From: Companilactobacillus ginsenosidimutans
GTDB taxonomy: Bacteria; Bacillota; Bacilli; Lactobacillales; Lactobacillaceae
Length of the DNA: 64,000 bases
Assembly: GCF_001050475.1 (NCBI RefSeq)
Contig: NZ_CP012034.1
Coordinates: 1-64,000, forward strand
Direction: 5' to 3'
Part shown: positions 42,659-50,858 of the stretch, in pieces
Layout: each line of letters begins with the position of its first letter
Numbering within the stretch: the stretch's first letter is position 1
Translations under genes and position numbers: made by a program
Notes under the pieces: model-generated
Seen by the model: only the letters and a program-made list of their open reading frames with translations
Told to the model about the DNA's origin: nothing
Databases searched by the model: none

Positions 42659-42991
42659 ATGGATTATATTTTAGGTTTAAATTTGATTAGTGCAGGAGAA
42701 CTTACATTGATTGGTGTTGCGGTGTATGCAATTACTCAAGCAATCAAGATCAGTAAGATTAAATTAGCAAACAAGTATTTACCGTTTGTATCAATGATTT
42801 TGGGGGTGTTAATTGGTCTGTTTGTCGGCTTTATGCAAAATGATTCAAGTCTTTATCAAAGCGGATTTGCTGGCTTTTTAGTTGGTGCAAGTACAGCAGG
42901 ACTATTTACAGGATTTAAAGGCGTAGCGGGTGGTTATTCTACCGAATGGAAACCAACCAAAGAACAAAAAAATCTGGATATGAAAGGATAG
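42659..42991 (+). CDS. Holin (A118-like)
   Basis: 110 residues. Three hydrophobic segments (about 9-28, 42-60 and 68-90) and a charged tail (EWKPTKEQKNLDMKG) match the Listeria phage A118 type holins. It makes the membrane holes that let the endolysin out. The endolysin starts 3 bases later. Confidence 0.82.
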   Translation: MDYILGLNLISAGELTLIGVAVYAITQAIKISKIKLANKYLPFVSMILGVLIGLFVGFMQNDSSLYQSGFAGFLVGASTAGLFTGFKGVAGGYSTEWKPTKEQKNLDMKG

Positions 42992-42994
42992 AAT

Positions 42995-43981
42995 ATGTTT
43001 AATCCTAATATCATTAATAAGACATACACATTAGACGATTATCAAGGTGATACACGGCTAGCTTCTAACCGTTTTATTATCCTCCACGAATCAGGTAATG
43101 ATAACGACAAACGAGATCCACAAGCGTTACTGCATGAGGTTCAGTATATGCATAACAACTATGGCAGTGCTTACGTCCAGTTTTTTGTTGGTTATATGGA
43201 CGGCAAGGCACAAGTTTACCAAATCGGTGAACCAGGCTACGTATCGTGGGGAGCATTAACGGCTAATCCATACGCACCAGTACAAATCGAGTTTGCCCGC
43301 ACTGGCGACAAACACCAATTTAGAGAAGCCTATCGTTTGTATGTGGAAGTAGCTCGCTACTACGCTAATGCTTACGGTATCCCGCTCACTCTAGACAGTG
43401 GGGGCAATGGAATCAAGACACATCAATGGGTAACTAATAATTTTGGCGGTGACCACGTTGATCCTTACCCTTACTTTGCAAGCATGGGTATCACTAAATC
43501 ACAGCTAGCATATGACCTTGCAAACGGATTTGATGACGATCCCGAACCAGAGAAGAAAGCCACTATTAATAATGTGGTGACTGTGACGGCTGACTACTTC
43601 AAAGCATTTACCACAACAAGTAGCAAAGGCGTTCCTCATATTGGGACTGATATCCTTAGTGGCACGGCATGGCAATCAGCTGATATTCTAGTACGTGATA
43701 AAAAAGCATACTTTAAAATCGGCAATGATACTTACATTCCACAGTCTGTCACTGACAAGGCGGGCAAGATTGTTATTAACTATTTAGACGGTTACGGAGT
43801 TAATGCATACAATTCTAAAGGTCAAAGCATAAAAGACAGCAACCAAGTATTTAAAGGTGGCACTTCATGGGCAACCGGTGAAGAACTATTTAAAGTACCT
43901 AATGTTGGCTGGTGCTACCAAGTTTCCACAGATGAATATATCCCAGTTAAATTTCAGCAAGGTAGTGGATTTAAGGGATAA
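42995..43981 (+). CDS. Endolysin: N-acetylmuramoyl-L-alanine amidase with SLAP-like wall-binding repeats
   Basis: 328 residues. The N-terminal amidase_2 domain (about 10-170) shows RFIILHESGN (H31) and HQWVTNNFGGDHVDPYPYF (H143, H154, D156), giving likely zinc ligands. No signal peptide is seen, fitting holin-dependent release. The C-terminal part (about 190-328) has two SLAP-like repeats; the second (SWATGEELFKVPNVGWCYQV then STDEYIPVKF) closely matches host surface protein repeats. It cuts the amide link between glycan and peptide in the wall. Confidence 0.9.
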   Translation: MFNPNIINKTYTLDDYQGDTRLASNRFIILHESGNDNDKRDPQALLHEVQYMHNNYGSAYVQFFVGYMDGKAQVYQIGEPGYVSWGALTANPYAPVQIEFARTGDKHQFREAYRLYVEVARYYANAYGIPLTLDSGGNGIKTHQWVTNNFGGDHVDPYPYFASMGITKSQLAYDLANGFDDDPEPEKKATINNVVTVTADYFKAFTTTSSKGVPHIGTDILSGTAWQSADILVRDKKAYFKIGNDTYIPQSVTDKAGKIVINYLDGYGVNAYNSKGQSIKDSNQVFKGGTSWATGEELFKVPNVGWCYQVSTDEYIPVKFQQGSGFKG

Positions 43982-44011
43982 GCATGATATACTAGTCTTT
44001 GGAACGGCAAC

Positions 44012-44050
44012 AATACCCACATCTATTAATTTAGGTGTGGGTATTTTTTT
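44012..44050 (+). terminator. Rho-independent terminator of the late operon (copy B)
   Basis: Same hairpin as at 11542-11580: 10-bp stem and T7 tail after the endolysin. Confidence 0.88.
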
Positions 44051-44237
44051 GTTATATAAGTGATGAGAGTTTTATTAAACTTGAATTGAGGATAATTTCT
44101 TGATTTTTTTTGTTCATCAGTGTAGCGTTTATGATCAAAAAAATTTGAAACTTGATTAACTACCTGTTAATATGTTTGTTGAAGCAAGTCGTTTATAAAT
44201 GCCTCTTGCTTAATGTTATTCAGTATATAATGTAGTT

Positions 44238-44357
44238 GGCGATACGCTACGTTGCTAGGTAGAGGCTTAAATCTACCCCTAGTCACAATTGGAGACTATT
44301 CCAATTCGGTATCGTAAATTATTGACCGTCTTTCATCTGAAGGGCGGTTATTTTTTT
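44238..44357 (+). ncRNA. Candidate structured phage RNA near attR
   Basis: A TATAAT box at 44226-44231 precedes the element; its -35 is weak. The closing stem CGATAC (44240-44245) / GTATCG (44309-44314) encloses two hairpins: 44255-44282 (CTAGGTAGA / TCTACCCCTAG) and 44287-44306 (AATTGGA / TCCAATT). A terminator hairpin (44325-44348, ACCGTC / GGCGGT extended by inner pairs) and T7 end it. This looks like a 120-base small RNA or a riboswitch-like leader for the 28-codon gene that follows. No known class is recognised. Confidence 0.55.
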
Positions 44358-44368
44358 AAGGAAAGTAT

Positions 44369-44455
44369 ATGACGTTTAATTCTCAAGATGTTCCGTTAAA
44401 TCGATTAATAATTGATAGTCAAAAAGATATCAATTTTAAGGCAATGTTATTTTAA
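44369..44455 (+). CDS. Small 28-residue protein downstream of the structured RNA
   Basis: ATG 44369 follows AAGGAAAG. The frame (MTFNSQDVPLNRLIIDSQKD then INFKAMLF) ends before a terminator. If real it would be controlled by the RNA element upstream. Coding status is uncertain. Confidence 0.35.
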   Translation: MTFNSQDVPLNRLIIDSQKDINFKAMLF

Positions 44456-44466
44456 TAATTGACAAC

Positions 44467-44498
44467 AAAAAAACACGCCTATTTTAGACGTGTTTTTC
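44467..44498 (+). terminator. Terminator near the prophage right end
   Basis: AAACACG / CGTGTTT stem with T run, same as 11997-12028. Confidence 0.7.
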
Positions 44499-44537
44499 AT
44501 TCGCTATTGCTTCGCTGTTCCCACATTACTATTTTTT

Positions 44538-44558
44538 TGAGTACCATTTGAGTACCAT
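44538..44558 (+). repeat. Integrase-type arm repeats next to attR
   Basis: TGAGTACCAT at 44538-44547 and 44549-44558, identical to the pair at 12068-12088. Here no left-arm pair follows because the core joins ssrA. Confidence 0.62.
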
Positions 44559-44602
44559 GAGTATGAAATCCTACGAAATTTCGTAAAACCTCAAAAAATA
44601 AA

Positions 44603-44640
44603 AACGTTGTGTTATCAAGGGTTTGCGCCCTTATAAAACG
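44603..44640 (-). terminator. Possible ssrA terminator supplied by the prophage
   Basis: Read on the minus strand after the ssrA CCA end, the hairpin AAGGG-CGCAAA-CCCTT is followed within 12 bases by TTTTTATTTTTT. A T6 run also directly follows the CCA. The prophage may thus end ssrA transcription. Confidence 0.4.
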
Positions 44641-44657
44641 TAATGAAATTTAAAAAA

Positions 44658-44675
44658 TGGAGATGAGGGGAATCG
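44658..44675 (-). other. att core joining prophage and ssrA (attR side)
   Basis: The last 18 bases of ssrA, identical to the junction core at 12188-12205. Left is phage arm, right is ssrA body. The identity ends at 44675/12205. Confidence 0.88.
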
Positions 44676-45021
44676 AACCCCTGTCCAAGCATAATGCTAT
44701 GTAAACTTCTACACTCATAGTTATACTATTTAAAGTTTTGCCACCGTGAACGCCGTACAACAAGGCAAGCCACAATGACTATTCTGATAAGTCTCTTTTT
44801 AGCTATTCAGAAGGGATAGTTAAACGTAGCTCAATTAATTTGAGACCCAATTCTGGCCCTTGAGCGAAACCAGGTCGGATCACGCCTAGACTGTTATTAA
44901 GCAGCTAGAGCGTAAGAATTATTATTTTTTGCAGTTATAATTAAACTGATTGGTTTTACGAACCCAAAAAAACGAAGTGCGGCCCACACGCTATTACACA
45001 TGTCGAATCCAGAACATCCCC
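44658..45021 (-). ncRNA. ssrA: tmRNA (transfer-messenger RNA)
   Basis: 364 bases. The 5' end reads GGGGATGTTCTGGATTCGAC and the 3' end reads GGGGTTCGATTCCCCTCATC then TCCA, the paired tRNA-like ends of tmRNA. The tag frame at 44932-44897 gives AKNNNSYALAA and a stop. tmRNA with SmpB rescues stalled ribosomes and marks their products for proteolysis. The gene is intact despite prophage insertion at its 3' end. Confidence 0.97.
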
Positions 45022-45040
45022 GAAATATTGATACTGTTCT

Positions 45041-45069
45041 ATATTAACTGATAACTTGTTCTTAATCAA
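45041..45069 (-). promoter_or_regulatory. ssrA promoter
   Basis: On the minus strand TTGATT (45064-45069), 17 bases and TAATAT (45041-45046). The predicted start lies about 12 bases before the mature 5' end, leaving a short leader for processing. Confidence 0.65.
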
Positions 45070-45541
45070 TTAATACCAACTATTCGTAAGACTTATTTAT
45101 GGCAACAAGAATGTAGTCTTAAAGTATTTCGATAATTAGCACCGTCGACAAATATTTGAATGGATAGAAATAAATTTTTCTAGGAATTAAAAAATCTAAA
45201 TACAATTTTCAAATCCATATCTGACATTAAGTTAGGTATGGTTTTTTTCGTTAAAATTCGCAGAATCGTGGATATTCCAGGTATTTTAATATTATTTGTT
45301 TATATATTTAATAAATATTATTTTTCTAAAAACGACTAATTGAATATTTATCACAACATATTTGGAATGTGCTAATCGCTTACAATTGGGTGGTTATACG
45401 AACAAAATAAAAATAATACACGTTTTTATTCGCATATTATCAAAATTATTTTTGTCACTTATACATTTTATTGAAATTTAAATTTTTATATTGTTTATCT
45501 GCATGCTAAATTTAATTTATACAAATAATTTAAAGGAGGAT
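45070..45541 (+). other. AT-rich intergenic stretch
   Basis: No gene seen. A hairpin CCATATCT / AGGTATGG with T7 at 45215-45248 looks like an orphan terminator on the plus strand. The rest is very AT-rich. Confidence 0.6.
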
Positions 45542-45610
45542 ATGATAAAACAATTTCATTTGAAGAAATATCTGAAAACAAACTTAATTATTATGGTGTT
45601 CTTTCCTTGA
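45542..45610 (+). CDS. Possible 22-residue peptide upstream of the surface phosphatase
   Basis: ATG 45542 follows AAAGGAGGAT, a near-perfect ribosome site. The frame is MIKQFHLKKYLKTNLIIMV plus FFP then TGA, basic then hydrophobic. It looks like the start of a lost membrane or secreted protein, or a leader peptide. The following 200 bases hold no continuation without several shifts. Confidence 0.35.
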   Translation: MIKQFHLKKYLKTNLIIMVFFP

Positions 45611-45828
45611 GATTAAATATAACTGCAGGTGGTCGATTGCTGATATATTCTGTTCTTTTCAGCAATAATTGACTGAATAAATAAAGTGAAATCAGATTCG
45701 ACTGCCATAAATCTACCTTTGGAAGCAATAACCGAAATCTAATTCTTAAAAGTTGTATTTTTTGTTCAAATGAAAAAAGCATTAGTCAACAAATTTAATT
45801 TAAAAGAAAACTTGGAGAGATAAATTTA

Positions 45829-48240
45829 ATGAAACCTCGCATTTTAACGACATTATTAATTTGTACAGCAACTTTAACCACTACTGTAACTCCTGCAATT
45901 GCAGCAGTAGTACCAGAAACAGAGGCAACTGTGCAAACACCTGCCGCTATGGGGGATACACCTTCATCACAACAATCTGAAGATCAAACTAATGTGGTAA
46001 CAACTACATTCACTAATGAAGATATTCAGGGACGTCAATCAGCTCCAATGGCGGTTGAACAAACTGTGGAGACTAGATTAGTTGGTCCTAAACAAATTGC
46101 TGCCGGTGCAATTTATGGCTTAAATGTTCATGCGCGACAATTGAAAGAAGAAAAAGTTAGAAGTTTGTCCTTTGACATAGTCTATAATTCTAATAAATTT
46201 TCCTATATCAATTCTGATCGGACACTAAAGGGCAACAAAACAGTAGTTACAAAAGTAGATGATGGTCGATTAAGAATTACTACAACTGCTGAACTTTCTG
46301 ATGCTGATTTCTTGTATTATGCTAAGACACGTTTAGCACACATTAATTTTAGAGCAATAGAAGGCGCCACTGGAAAAGCAGATATTCATTTTGAACAACC
46401 AACAGACCAAGGCACGATTCAACTAGGATCATCAATGTCAGTGGACATACAAGCACAAGATCCTTTGGACTATAACGGTGACGGTATTATTGGAGTTGGC
46501 GATATCGCTTTAGCTCCAGAAAATACAAAGTCAGAAATTGCAGCTAGATCAGAGATCAAGCCATATAAGCACGTTATTGTTTTGACGACCGACGGTGGTG
46601 GTAATCCATGGGATCCAAATGGTATTTTTTATGCGACTGGAACTGGTAAAGAAGCCGGTAAACCAGTATGGACGACTGATCCTAATTTGATGAAGAAACG
46701 TAAAAATACTTATACGATGAACTTATTTAACAAGCAATTTGCGATGAGTACATCAGCACATTCTGTTGTACCAGCTATTTCTGCTCAAAACTATATTTCC
46801 ATGTTACATGGTCGACCATGGGATACTTTGCCTAAGGCATACCAAGGAACTAACGGAACAATGGGTCAACAATACTTTGCTGACTTTGGAAAAGGAACAC
46901 CACTTTTCCCTTCAGTATTTAAGGTTTTACAAAAGAATAATCCTACTCAAAAAGCAGCTGCCTTTTCAGAATGGGGACCAATTGTTAACTCTATTGTTGA
47001 ACCAGATGCTGCAGTTACAACGAAACAATCAGCATCCTTGAAGTCATTTGATGACGTTGCAGATTATATTGGCACATCCGACTTCCAGAATACATCGATG
47101 GTTTATATGCAAAGTGATTATATGGATGGTCAAGGCCACAGCAAGGGCTGGTATAATGACAATTATTGGGAAAAATATCAACAGTATGATGGCCTGTTCA
47201 AAAAAGTTATGGACAACTTAGAAGCTACTGGTCATATTCATGATACTTTAGTCATTGCTAATGCCGATCACGGTGGAGCAGGGACGAACCATGGTCCTAA
47301 TGATGAGCCTGATCGTAATATCTTCATGGCAGTTGGTGGTGAAACTGTAGATAGTGGTCGCCGTTTACAAGGTGGTAGTAATGCAGATATTACTGCGTTA
47401 GTACTGAATGCTCTACAAGTTCCACAACCATCACACATGTTAGATAGTCGAGTTTTTGATGAATCAGCATTTTTAAGCCAATCTGAGTTGACGAAGAAGG
47501 ACCGTAATGTTGAAACGGTACAATTAACCCGTCAGGGTGATACAGTCGAACTTGGATTAACTAACTTGAAAAATCGAAAAATTAACGCAGTGGATATGCG
47601 AATTGATCTAAATGGTCAAAATGTCGATAGCTTAAACGCAGCATCCGGAAATAAAATTTTACGTCAAACAATTGACGATGATATATTGAAATTAACAATA
47701 AGTGTTGATGACCAGTCTGTCGGTAGTTTAGCAACAATCAAATTTAAACCATCTGGTAACAAAAATGACACGAAGTCTGCCGTTACACAAGCGATGGCAG
47801 CAACAACAGATGGTACCGAAATTTTGGTTGATTTGGATAATAATTCTGATAAGACAATCTCAATACACGCATCCAAAAAATCAGTTTCTTTATATGATTC
47901 TGATTTGAAAAAGGCAACACGCAGATCACTTTCAGGCGGAACAGATTGGCGCAGTGATAAAGAAAAAATTAATGATGGTATCAAATATTATCGCGTTTCT
48001 TCAAATGAATGGGTGAGCGAAAAAGATGCATATGTATATACAGGTTTTTCAAAGGTCTTAACTACTCCTAAATACAAGGTTACGGATCTAGTAAATTCAA
48101 ATGGAGAGAAAATCAAAAATCGTGGGTTAGCATCAAATACTAAGTGGGCAACTGATCGATCACTCATGATCAACGGAAAACTTCATTATCGAGTTTCAAC
48201 AAATGAATTTGTTTCAAGTGATAATGGACGAGTTGACTAG
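45829..48240 (+). CDS. Secreted cohesin/dockerin-like phosphatase with SLAP surface anchor
   Basis: 803 residues. A signal peptide (about 1-26, cut after AIA) is followed by a Thr/Gln-rich linker and a cohesin-like beta domain (about 85-215). A single dockerin-type calcium loop (DYNGDGIIGVGD) comes next. The alkaline phosphatase/nucleotide pyrophosphatase domain (about 240-545) has metal-site text LTTDGGG, SAHSVVPAISAQNYISMLHG, DYMDGQGH, NADHGG and NHGPNDEPDRN. A second cohesin-like domain (about 565-680) and two SLAP repeats (about 690-803, ending YYRVSSNEWVS and HYRVSTNEFVS) follow. It probably works on the cell surface; the substrate is unknown. Confidence 0.85.
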   Translation: MKPRILTTLLICTATLTTTVTPAIAAVVPETEATVQTPAAMGDTPSSQQSEDQTNVVTTTFTNEDIQGRQSAPMAVEQTVETRLVGPKQIAAGAIYGLNVHARQLKEEKVRSLSFDIVYNSNKFSYINSDRTLKGNKTVVTKVDDGRLRITTTAELSDADFLYYAKTRLAHINFRAIEGATGKADIHFEQPTDQGTIQLGSSMSVDIQAQDPLDYNGDGIIGVGDIALAPENTKSEIAARSEIKPYKHVIVLTTDGGGNPWDPNGIFYATGTGKEAGKPVWTTDPNLMKKRKNTYTMNLFNKQFAMSTSAHSVVPAISAQNYISMLHGRPWDTLPKAYQGTNGTMGQQYFADFGKGTPLFPSVFKVLQKNNPTQKAAAFSEWGPIVNSIVEPDAAVTTKQSASLKSFDDVADYIGTSDFQNTSMVYMQSDYMDGQGHSKGWYNDNYWEKYQQYDGLFKKVMDNLEATGHIHDTLVIANADHGGAGTNHGPNDEPDRNIFMAVGGETVDSGRRLQGGSNADITALVLNALQVPQPSHMLDSRVFDESAFLSQSELTKKDRNVETVQLTRQGDTVELGLTNLKNRKINAVDMRIDLNGQNVDSLNAASGNKILRQTIDDDILKLTISVDDQSVGSLATIKFKPSGNKNDTKSAVTQAMAATTDGTEILVDLDNNSDKTISIHASKKSVSLYDSDLKKATRRSLSGGTDWRSDKEKINDGIKYYRVSSNEWVSEKDAYVYTGFSKVLTTPKYKVTDLVNSNGEKIKNRGLASNTKWATDRSLMINGKLHYRVSTNEFVSSDNGRVD

Positions 48241-48290
48241 CCATCCTAATTGAAACTAATACAGTTAAAGTAGAAATATGATTTTAAATG

Positions 48291-48335
48291 AACAAAACAT
48301 CACCTAGGTATTAGAGGTGGTGTTTTGTTTTTTTT
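48291..48335 (+). terminator. Terminator of the surface phosphatase gene
   Basis: AACAAAACATCACCT pairs with AGGTGGTGTTTTGTT, then a T8 run. Confidence 0.92.
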
Positions 48336-48480
48336 ACGGATTAATATTGATATGTTGTTTTCGGTAGAGAGAACTTACAATCAGAATATTTGATTCCTGG
48401 ACTCTTCTGAATTAAATTGGAATTATTGATTTGTTAAATCTCATTTTTGGGATATACAAACATACTGGAGGGATTCAAGG

Positions 48481-48888
48481 ATGAAAATCGAAATAAAACC
48501 TGAAGCAAAACGATATTTAAGTGATAAAATTCCAGCCGGAAGCACAGTGATTTTGACGACTGACGATGGCTCAAATAAATATTCAAGTATTGGTGCTACC
48601 TGTGCAATGGCAGATAAGTTTCAATTAATTATTGTGAATCAGCCAGATTCTAAATTTAATGTAGAGTTAGAAAATAATGCTGATTTCGACTTATCTATGG
48701 CATCTTATGAGGATTACTTGGTAAGTGATGGTCTGAAGCTTGATTATACGCATGGTTTTCTGATATTGAGCGATAACACAGGAATTTTAGGTAATACTGT
48801 TTCGGTAGTGGACTGGAGAAATGTGACTCCTGAATCAGAGGCACAACGTTTCAATGAAATGAAGAAGCTAGGCCAATTTATTTGTTAA
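48481..48888 (+). CDS. HesB-like (iron-sulfur cluster biosynthesis family) protein
   Basis: 135 residues after a GGAGG site. The opening MKIEIKPEAKRYLSDKIPAG and the central LDYTHGFLILSDNTGILGNT match the lactobacillar Fe-S biosynthesis (HesB/YneR) family. The conserved cysteines of true A-type carriers are missing except one mid-protein and one at the end, so cluster transfer is doubtful. It is monocistronic between two terminators. Confidence 0.78.
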   Translation: MKIEIKPEAKRYLSDKIPAGSTVILTTDDGSNKYSSIGATCAMADKFQLIIVNQPDSKFNVELENNADFDLSMASYEDYLVSDGLKLDYTHGFLILSDNTGILGNTVSVVDWRNVTPESEAQRFNEMKKLGQFIC

Positions 48889-48923
48889 ACCTTTTTCAAA
48901 AAGTAATTGTATTTATCAATAAG

Positions 48924-48976
48924 AAAATGCCTCGTAATTTCAGATTTTAATCTGAATATTACGAGGCATTTTTCAT
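48924..48976. terminator. Long hairpin terminator between convergent genes
   Basis: AAATGCCTCGTAA / TTACGAGGCATTT with an inner CAGATT / AATCTG stem. T run on the plus strand, A run on the left side. It can serve both converging genes. Confidence 0.9.
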
Positions 48977-49004
48977 TTATTAAGTAAATTAGCGAAGTCA
49001 CTTG

Positions 49005-49604
49005 TTAAAAATTCAAGTATCTTTCTTCTATAATAGTGCAGAATTTAATTACCGCACTGGAGATTGCGACTGACATTACTGCTAATCCAAAATTTATCCA
49101 GCCAGTTACGAAGATGTTTCCGATACAAACCAGGGCATCAACGATAAATAGTGTAATGTAGCGATCGACACCAAAATGCTTATGGATAATTATTGGTGGA
49201 ACAGTTGTCCCACCACTTGACATGTCTAAGGTGTACAAAATGGCTAATCCGATTCCAAAAACGACACTTCCAACTACAACGGAAGGAAATACTGGCGAAA
49301 TTATATCAAAGACTGGTGTTAAAAATAACAAGAGTGGTAAGACAAAACTTCCGAAAATCAATTTAACTGTCGTCATTTTTTCCAAAAAGAAGTAGGAAAT
49401 GATTAACATAACGATATTAATGGAGAAAACCGTCAGTGAAGTTGGAATCGAAAATCCTTCAAATACTAGAATTGCTAGTCCAGTTGCTCCACCCGCTGCA
49501 ACCTTACTTGGTTCAAAAAACATGTTAATACTAAGTGCTATGAGTTCTAATGAAATCAACATTAGAACTATTTTCCAGGTAATTCTCAAATAATTTTTAT
49601 TCAT
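49005..49604 (-). CDS. YitT-type membrane protein lacking the cytosolic DUF2179 domain
   Basis: 199 residues with five or six membrane helices. The text IALSINMFFEPSKVAAGGAT and YTLDMSSGGTTVPPIIIHKH is the YitT/DUF161 signature. Full-length YitT proteins are near 280-290 residues and end in DUF2179; this one stops after the membrane part (IIEERYLNF). It may be a natural short form or a truncated gene. Transport or sensing function unknown. Confidence 0.82.
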   Translation of the reverse strand: MNKNYLRITWKIVLMLISLELIALSINMFFEPSKVAAGGATGLAILVFEGFSIPTSLTVFSINIVMLIISYFFLEKMTTVKLIFGSFVLPLLLFLTPVFDIISPVFPSVVVGSVVFGIGLAILYTLDMSSGGTTVPPIIIHKHFGVDRYITLFIVDALVCIGNIFVTGWINFGLAVMSVAISSAVIKFCTIIEERYLNF

Positions 49605-49679
49605 GTTATTAAATATAGCATGTTTGAGATAAATTGAGCAAGTTACGTGATTGCCTATTAATCAACTTTTAGATCAAAA

Positions 49680-49775
49680 ATTATATCCCAATATTACAAT
49701 AATGTTACCAAGGTTACATAAAAATCATAAAATGTAACGTTGACGGATTATTTATGTAACATTGAGCTGTTATAG
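49680..49775 (+). promoter_or_regulatory. Repeated TGTAAC/GTTACA boxes upstream of the LysM gene
   Basis: ATGTTACC-AA-GGTTACAT (49702-49719) is an imperfect palindrome. ATGTAAC follows at 49734-49740 and again at 49755-49761, 21 bases apart. They lie about 70-130 bases before a secreted LysM protein. The half-site TGTAAC resembles one half of the WalR box, though the usual 5-base spacing is not seen. Confidence 0.4.
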
Positions 49776-49828
49776 TACTTCACATAGCCAAGAGCTAAAC
49801 TTTAAAAAGTTAGGATGTATTTATATTT

Positions 49829-50437
49829 ATGAAAAAAGTATTATCACTAGCATTTGTTGGTGCCATGGCCCTAACAATCTTTGGTATTAAAACAAGTACT
49901 TCTCAAGCCGCTACAACAGTAGACAGCAGTCACGTATCAGTTGTTGCCGGTGACACATACAAGAGCATCGCTAAAGACAACGGTGTTTCAATTGCTTCAT
50001 TAGAGCAAGCAAATGGCCGTGAAGTTGGCGGATTCGATATCATCTATCCAGGTGAAACTATCACATTGCCAACAACATCAGCCGTACAACAAAATGTACA
50101 ATCACAACAAGCAAACACACAAGCAGCTGCACAACCTGCAACTCAAACATATGCACCTAGCACAACACAACAAGCTGGTTCATTTAAGATTAGTTTCTAT
50201 GATCCCGCAGTACTAGGTTCAAACATGGGTTACTCTGGTGTAGCCGCAAACTTATCAGTATTCCCTAAGGGAACACAACTTAAGATTACATTGTCTGATG
50301 GACAAGTATTATACAGAACCGTTAATGATACAGGAACATTTGCATACAGCAATCCACAACAATTAGATGTTGCTATGCCTAATTCAAGTATTCCTTCATA
50401 CGGTGTTACAACAGCATCTGTTTCAGTTGTTGGATAA
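49829..50437 (+). CDS. Secreted LysM protein with 3D/RlpA-like C-terminal domain
   Basis: 202 residues. A signal peptide (about 1-27, cut near SQAA) is followed by one LysM domain (about 35-82, VVAGDTYKSIAKDNGVSIAS, ending ETITLPT). A Gln/Ala/Thr-rich linker (83-115) leads to a beta-barrel C-terminal domain (about 118-202, ISFYDPAVLGSNMGYSGVAA, VNDTGTFAYSNPQQLDVAMP). LysM binds peptidoglycan. The C-terminal fold resembles 3D/DPBB domains of wall-active proteins, so a lytic or binding role at the wall is likely. Confidence 0.88.
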   Translation: MKKVLSLAFVGAMALTIFGIKTSTSQAATTVDSSHVSVVAGDTYKSIAKDNGVSIASLEQANGREVGGFDIIYPGETITLPTTSAVQQNVQSQQANTQAAAQPATQTYAPSTTQQAGSFKISFYDPAVLGSNMGYSGVAANLSVFPKGTQLKITLSDGQVLYRTVNDTGTFAYSNPQQLDVAMPNSSIPSYGVTTASVSVVG

Positions 50438-50462
50438 TTAATTACATTTGAATATTTATGAA

Positions 50463-50498
50463 AAAGGGAATTCCATCTGAGGGGAATTTCCTTTTTTT
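50463..50498 (+). terminator. Terminator of the LysM gene
   Basis: AGGGAATTCC / GGAATTTCCT stem with T7. Confidence 0.9.
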
Positions 50499-50510
50499 GT
50501 TGAATCTATC

Positions 50511-50541
50511 AAAAAAGACCACTTCAAAAGAAGTGGTCTTT
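50511..50541 (-). terminator. Terminator of the small minus-strand gene
   Basis: A perfect 12-bp stem (AAAGACCACTTC / GAAGTGGTCTTT, loop of four) with a T6 run on the minus strand. Confidence 0.85.
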
Positions 50542-50575
50542 ACTATTTAAATGTCATCATCATGTAAGAGCTTCT

Positions 50576-50710
50576 CTAGGGAGGCTCCTTTGTGAAAGCT
50601 TTATTTGAGTTACGAATTATCTTAGTCTGATATGAAATATAAACCGGTGAAAATGGAGTGTGAATAGATTTGAAATAATTGAGAAAAAATTGAGTGAATT
50701 TTTTACTCAT
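50576..50710 (-). CDS. Small basic protein, unknown function (44 residues)
   Basis: On the minus strand AGGAGG sits 8 bases before ATG 50710. The frame starts MSKKFTQFFLNYFKSIHTPF and ends NSNKAFTKEPP at TAG. A terminator on the same strand lies 35 bases after the stop. Ribosome site, length and terminator together support a real small gene. No family recognised; the N-terminal half is amphipathic and aromatic. Confidence 0.6.
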   Translation of the reverse strand: MSKKFTQFFLNYFKSIHTPFSPVYISYQTKIIRNSNKAFTKEPP

Positions 50711-50858
50711 CCAATGAACCTCCTCAGATTCTTAAATCACTATCTATATTACAAGTTAAGAATACCAGATAATAGAAAATTATGGGTAAGATATGACTTG
50801 ATTTTTTAGAAAAATTAAATCAATTCACAATTAAATGAGAATATTTTTAATAAAACTG

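Larger units (their letters stand above)
12206..44675 (+). mobile_element. Complete 32,470-bp siphovirus prophage unit at ssrA (copy B)
   Basis: The unit runs from just after the junction core to the last core base at the ssrA 3' end. Gene order is that of temperate Gram-positive siphoviruses: integrase and repressor leftward, then Cro, replication, late activator, terminase, head, tail, holin and endolysin rightward. All key modules look intact, so it may be inducible. The ssrA gene stays whole because the phage supplies its last 18 bases. Confidence 0.95.

Noticed and set aside
45591..45782. Minus-strand 63-codon frame in the ssrA-phosphatase gap
   Set aside because: No ribosome site, Leu/Arg/Phe-rich random-looking composition in an AT-rich stretch.
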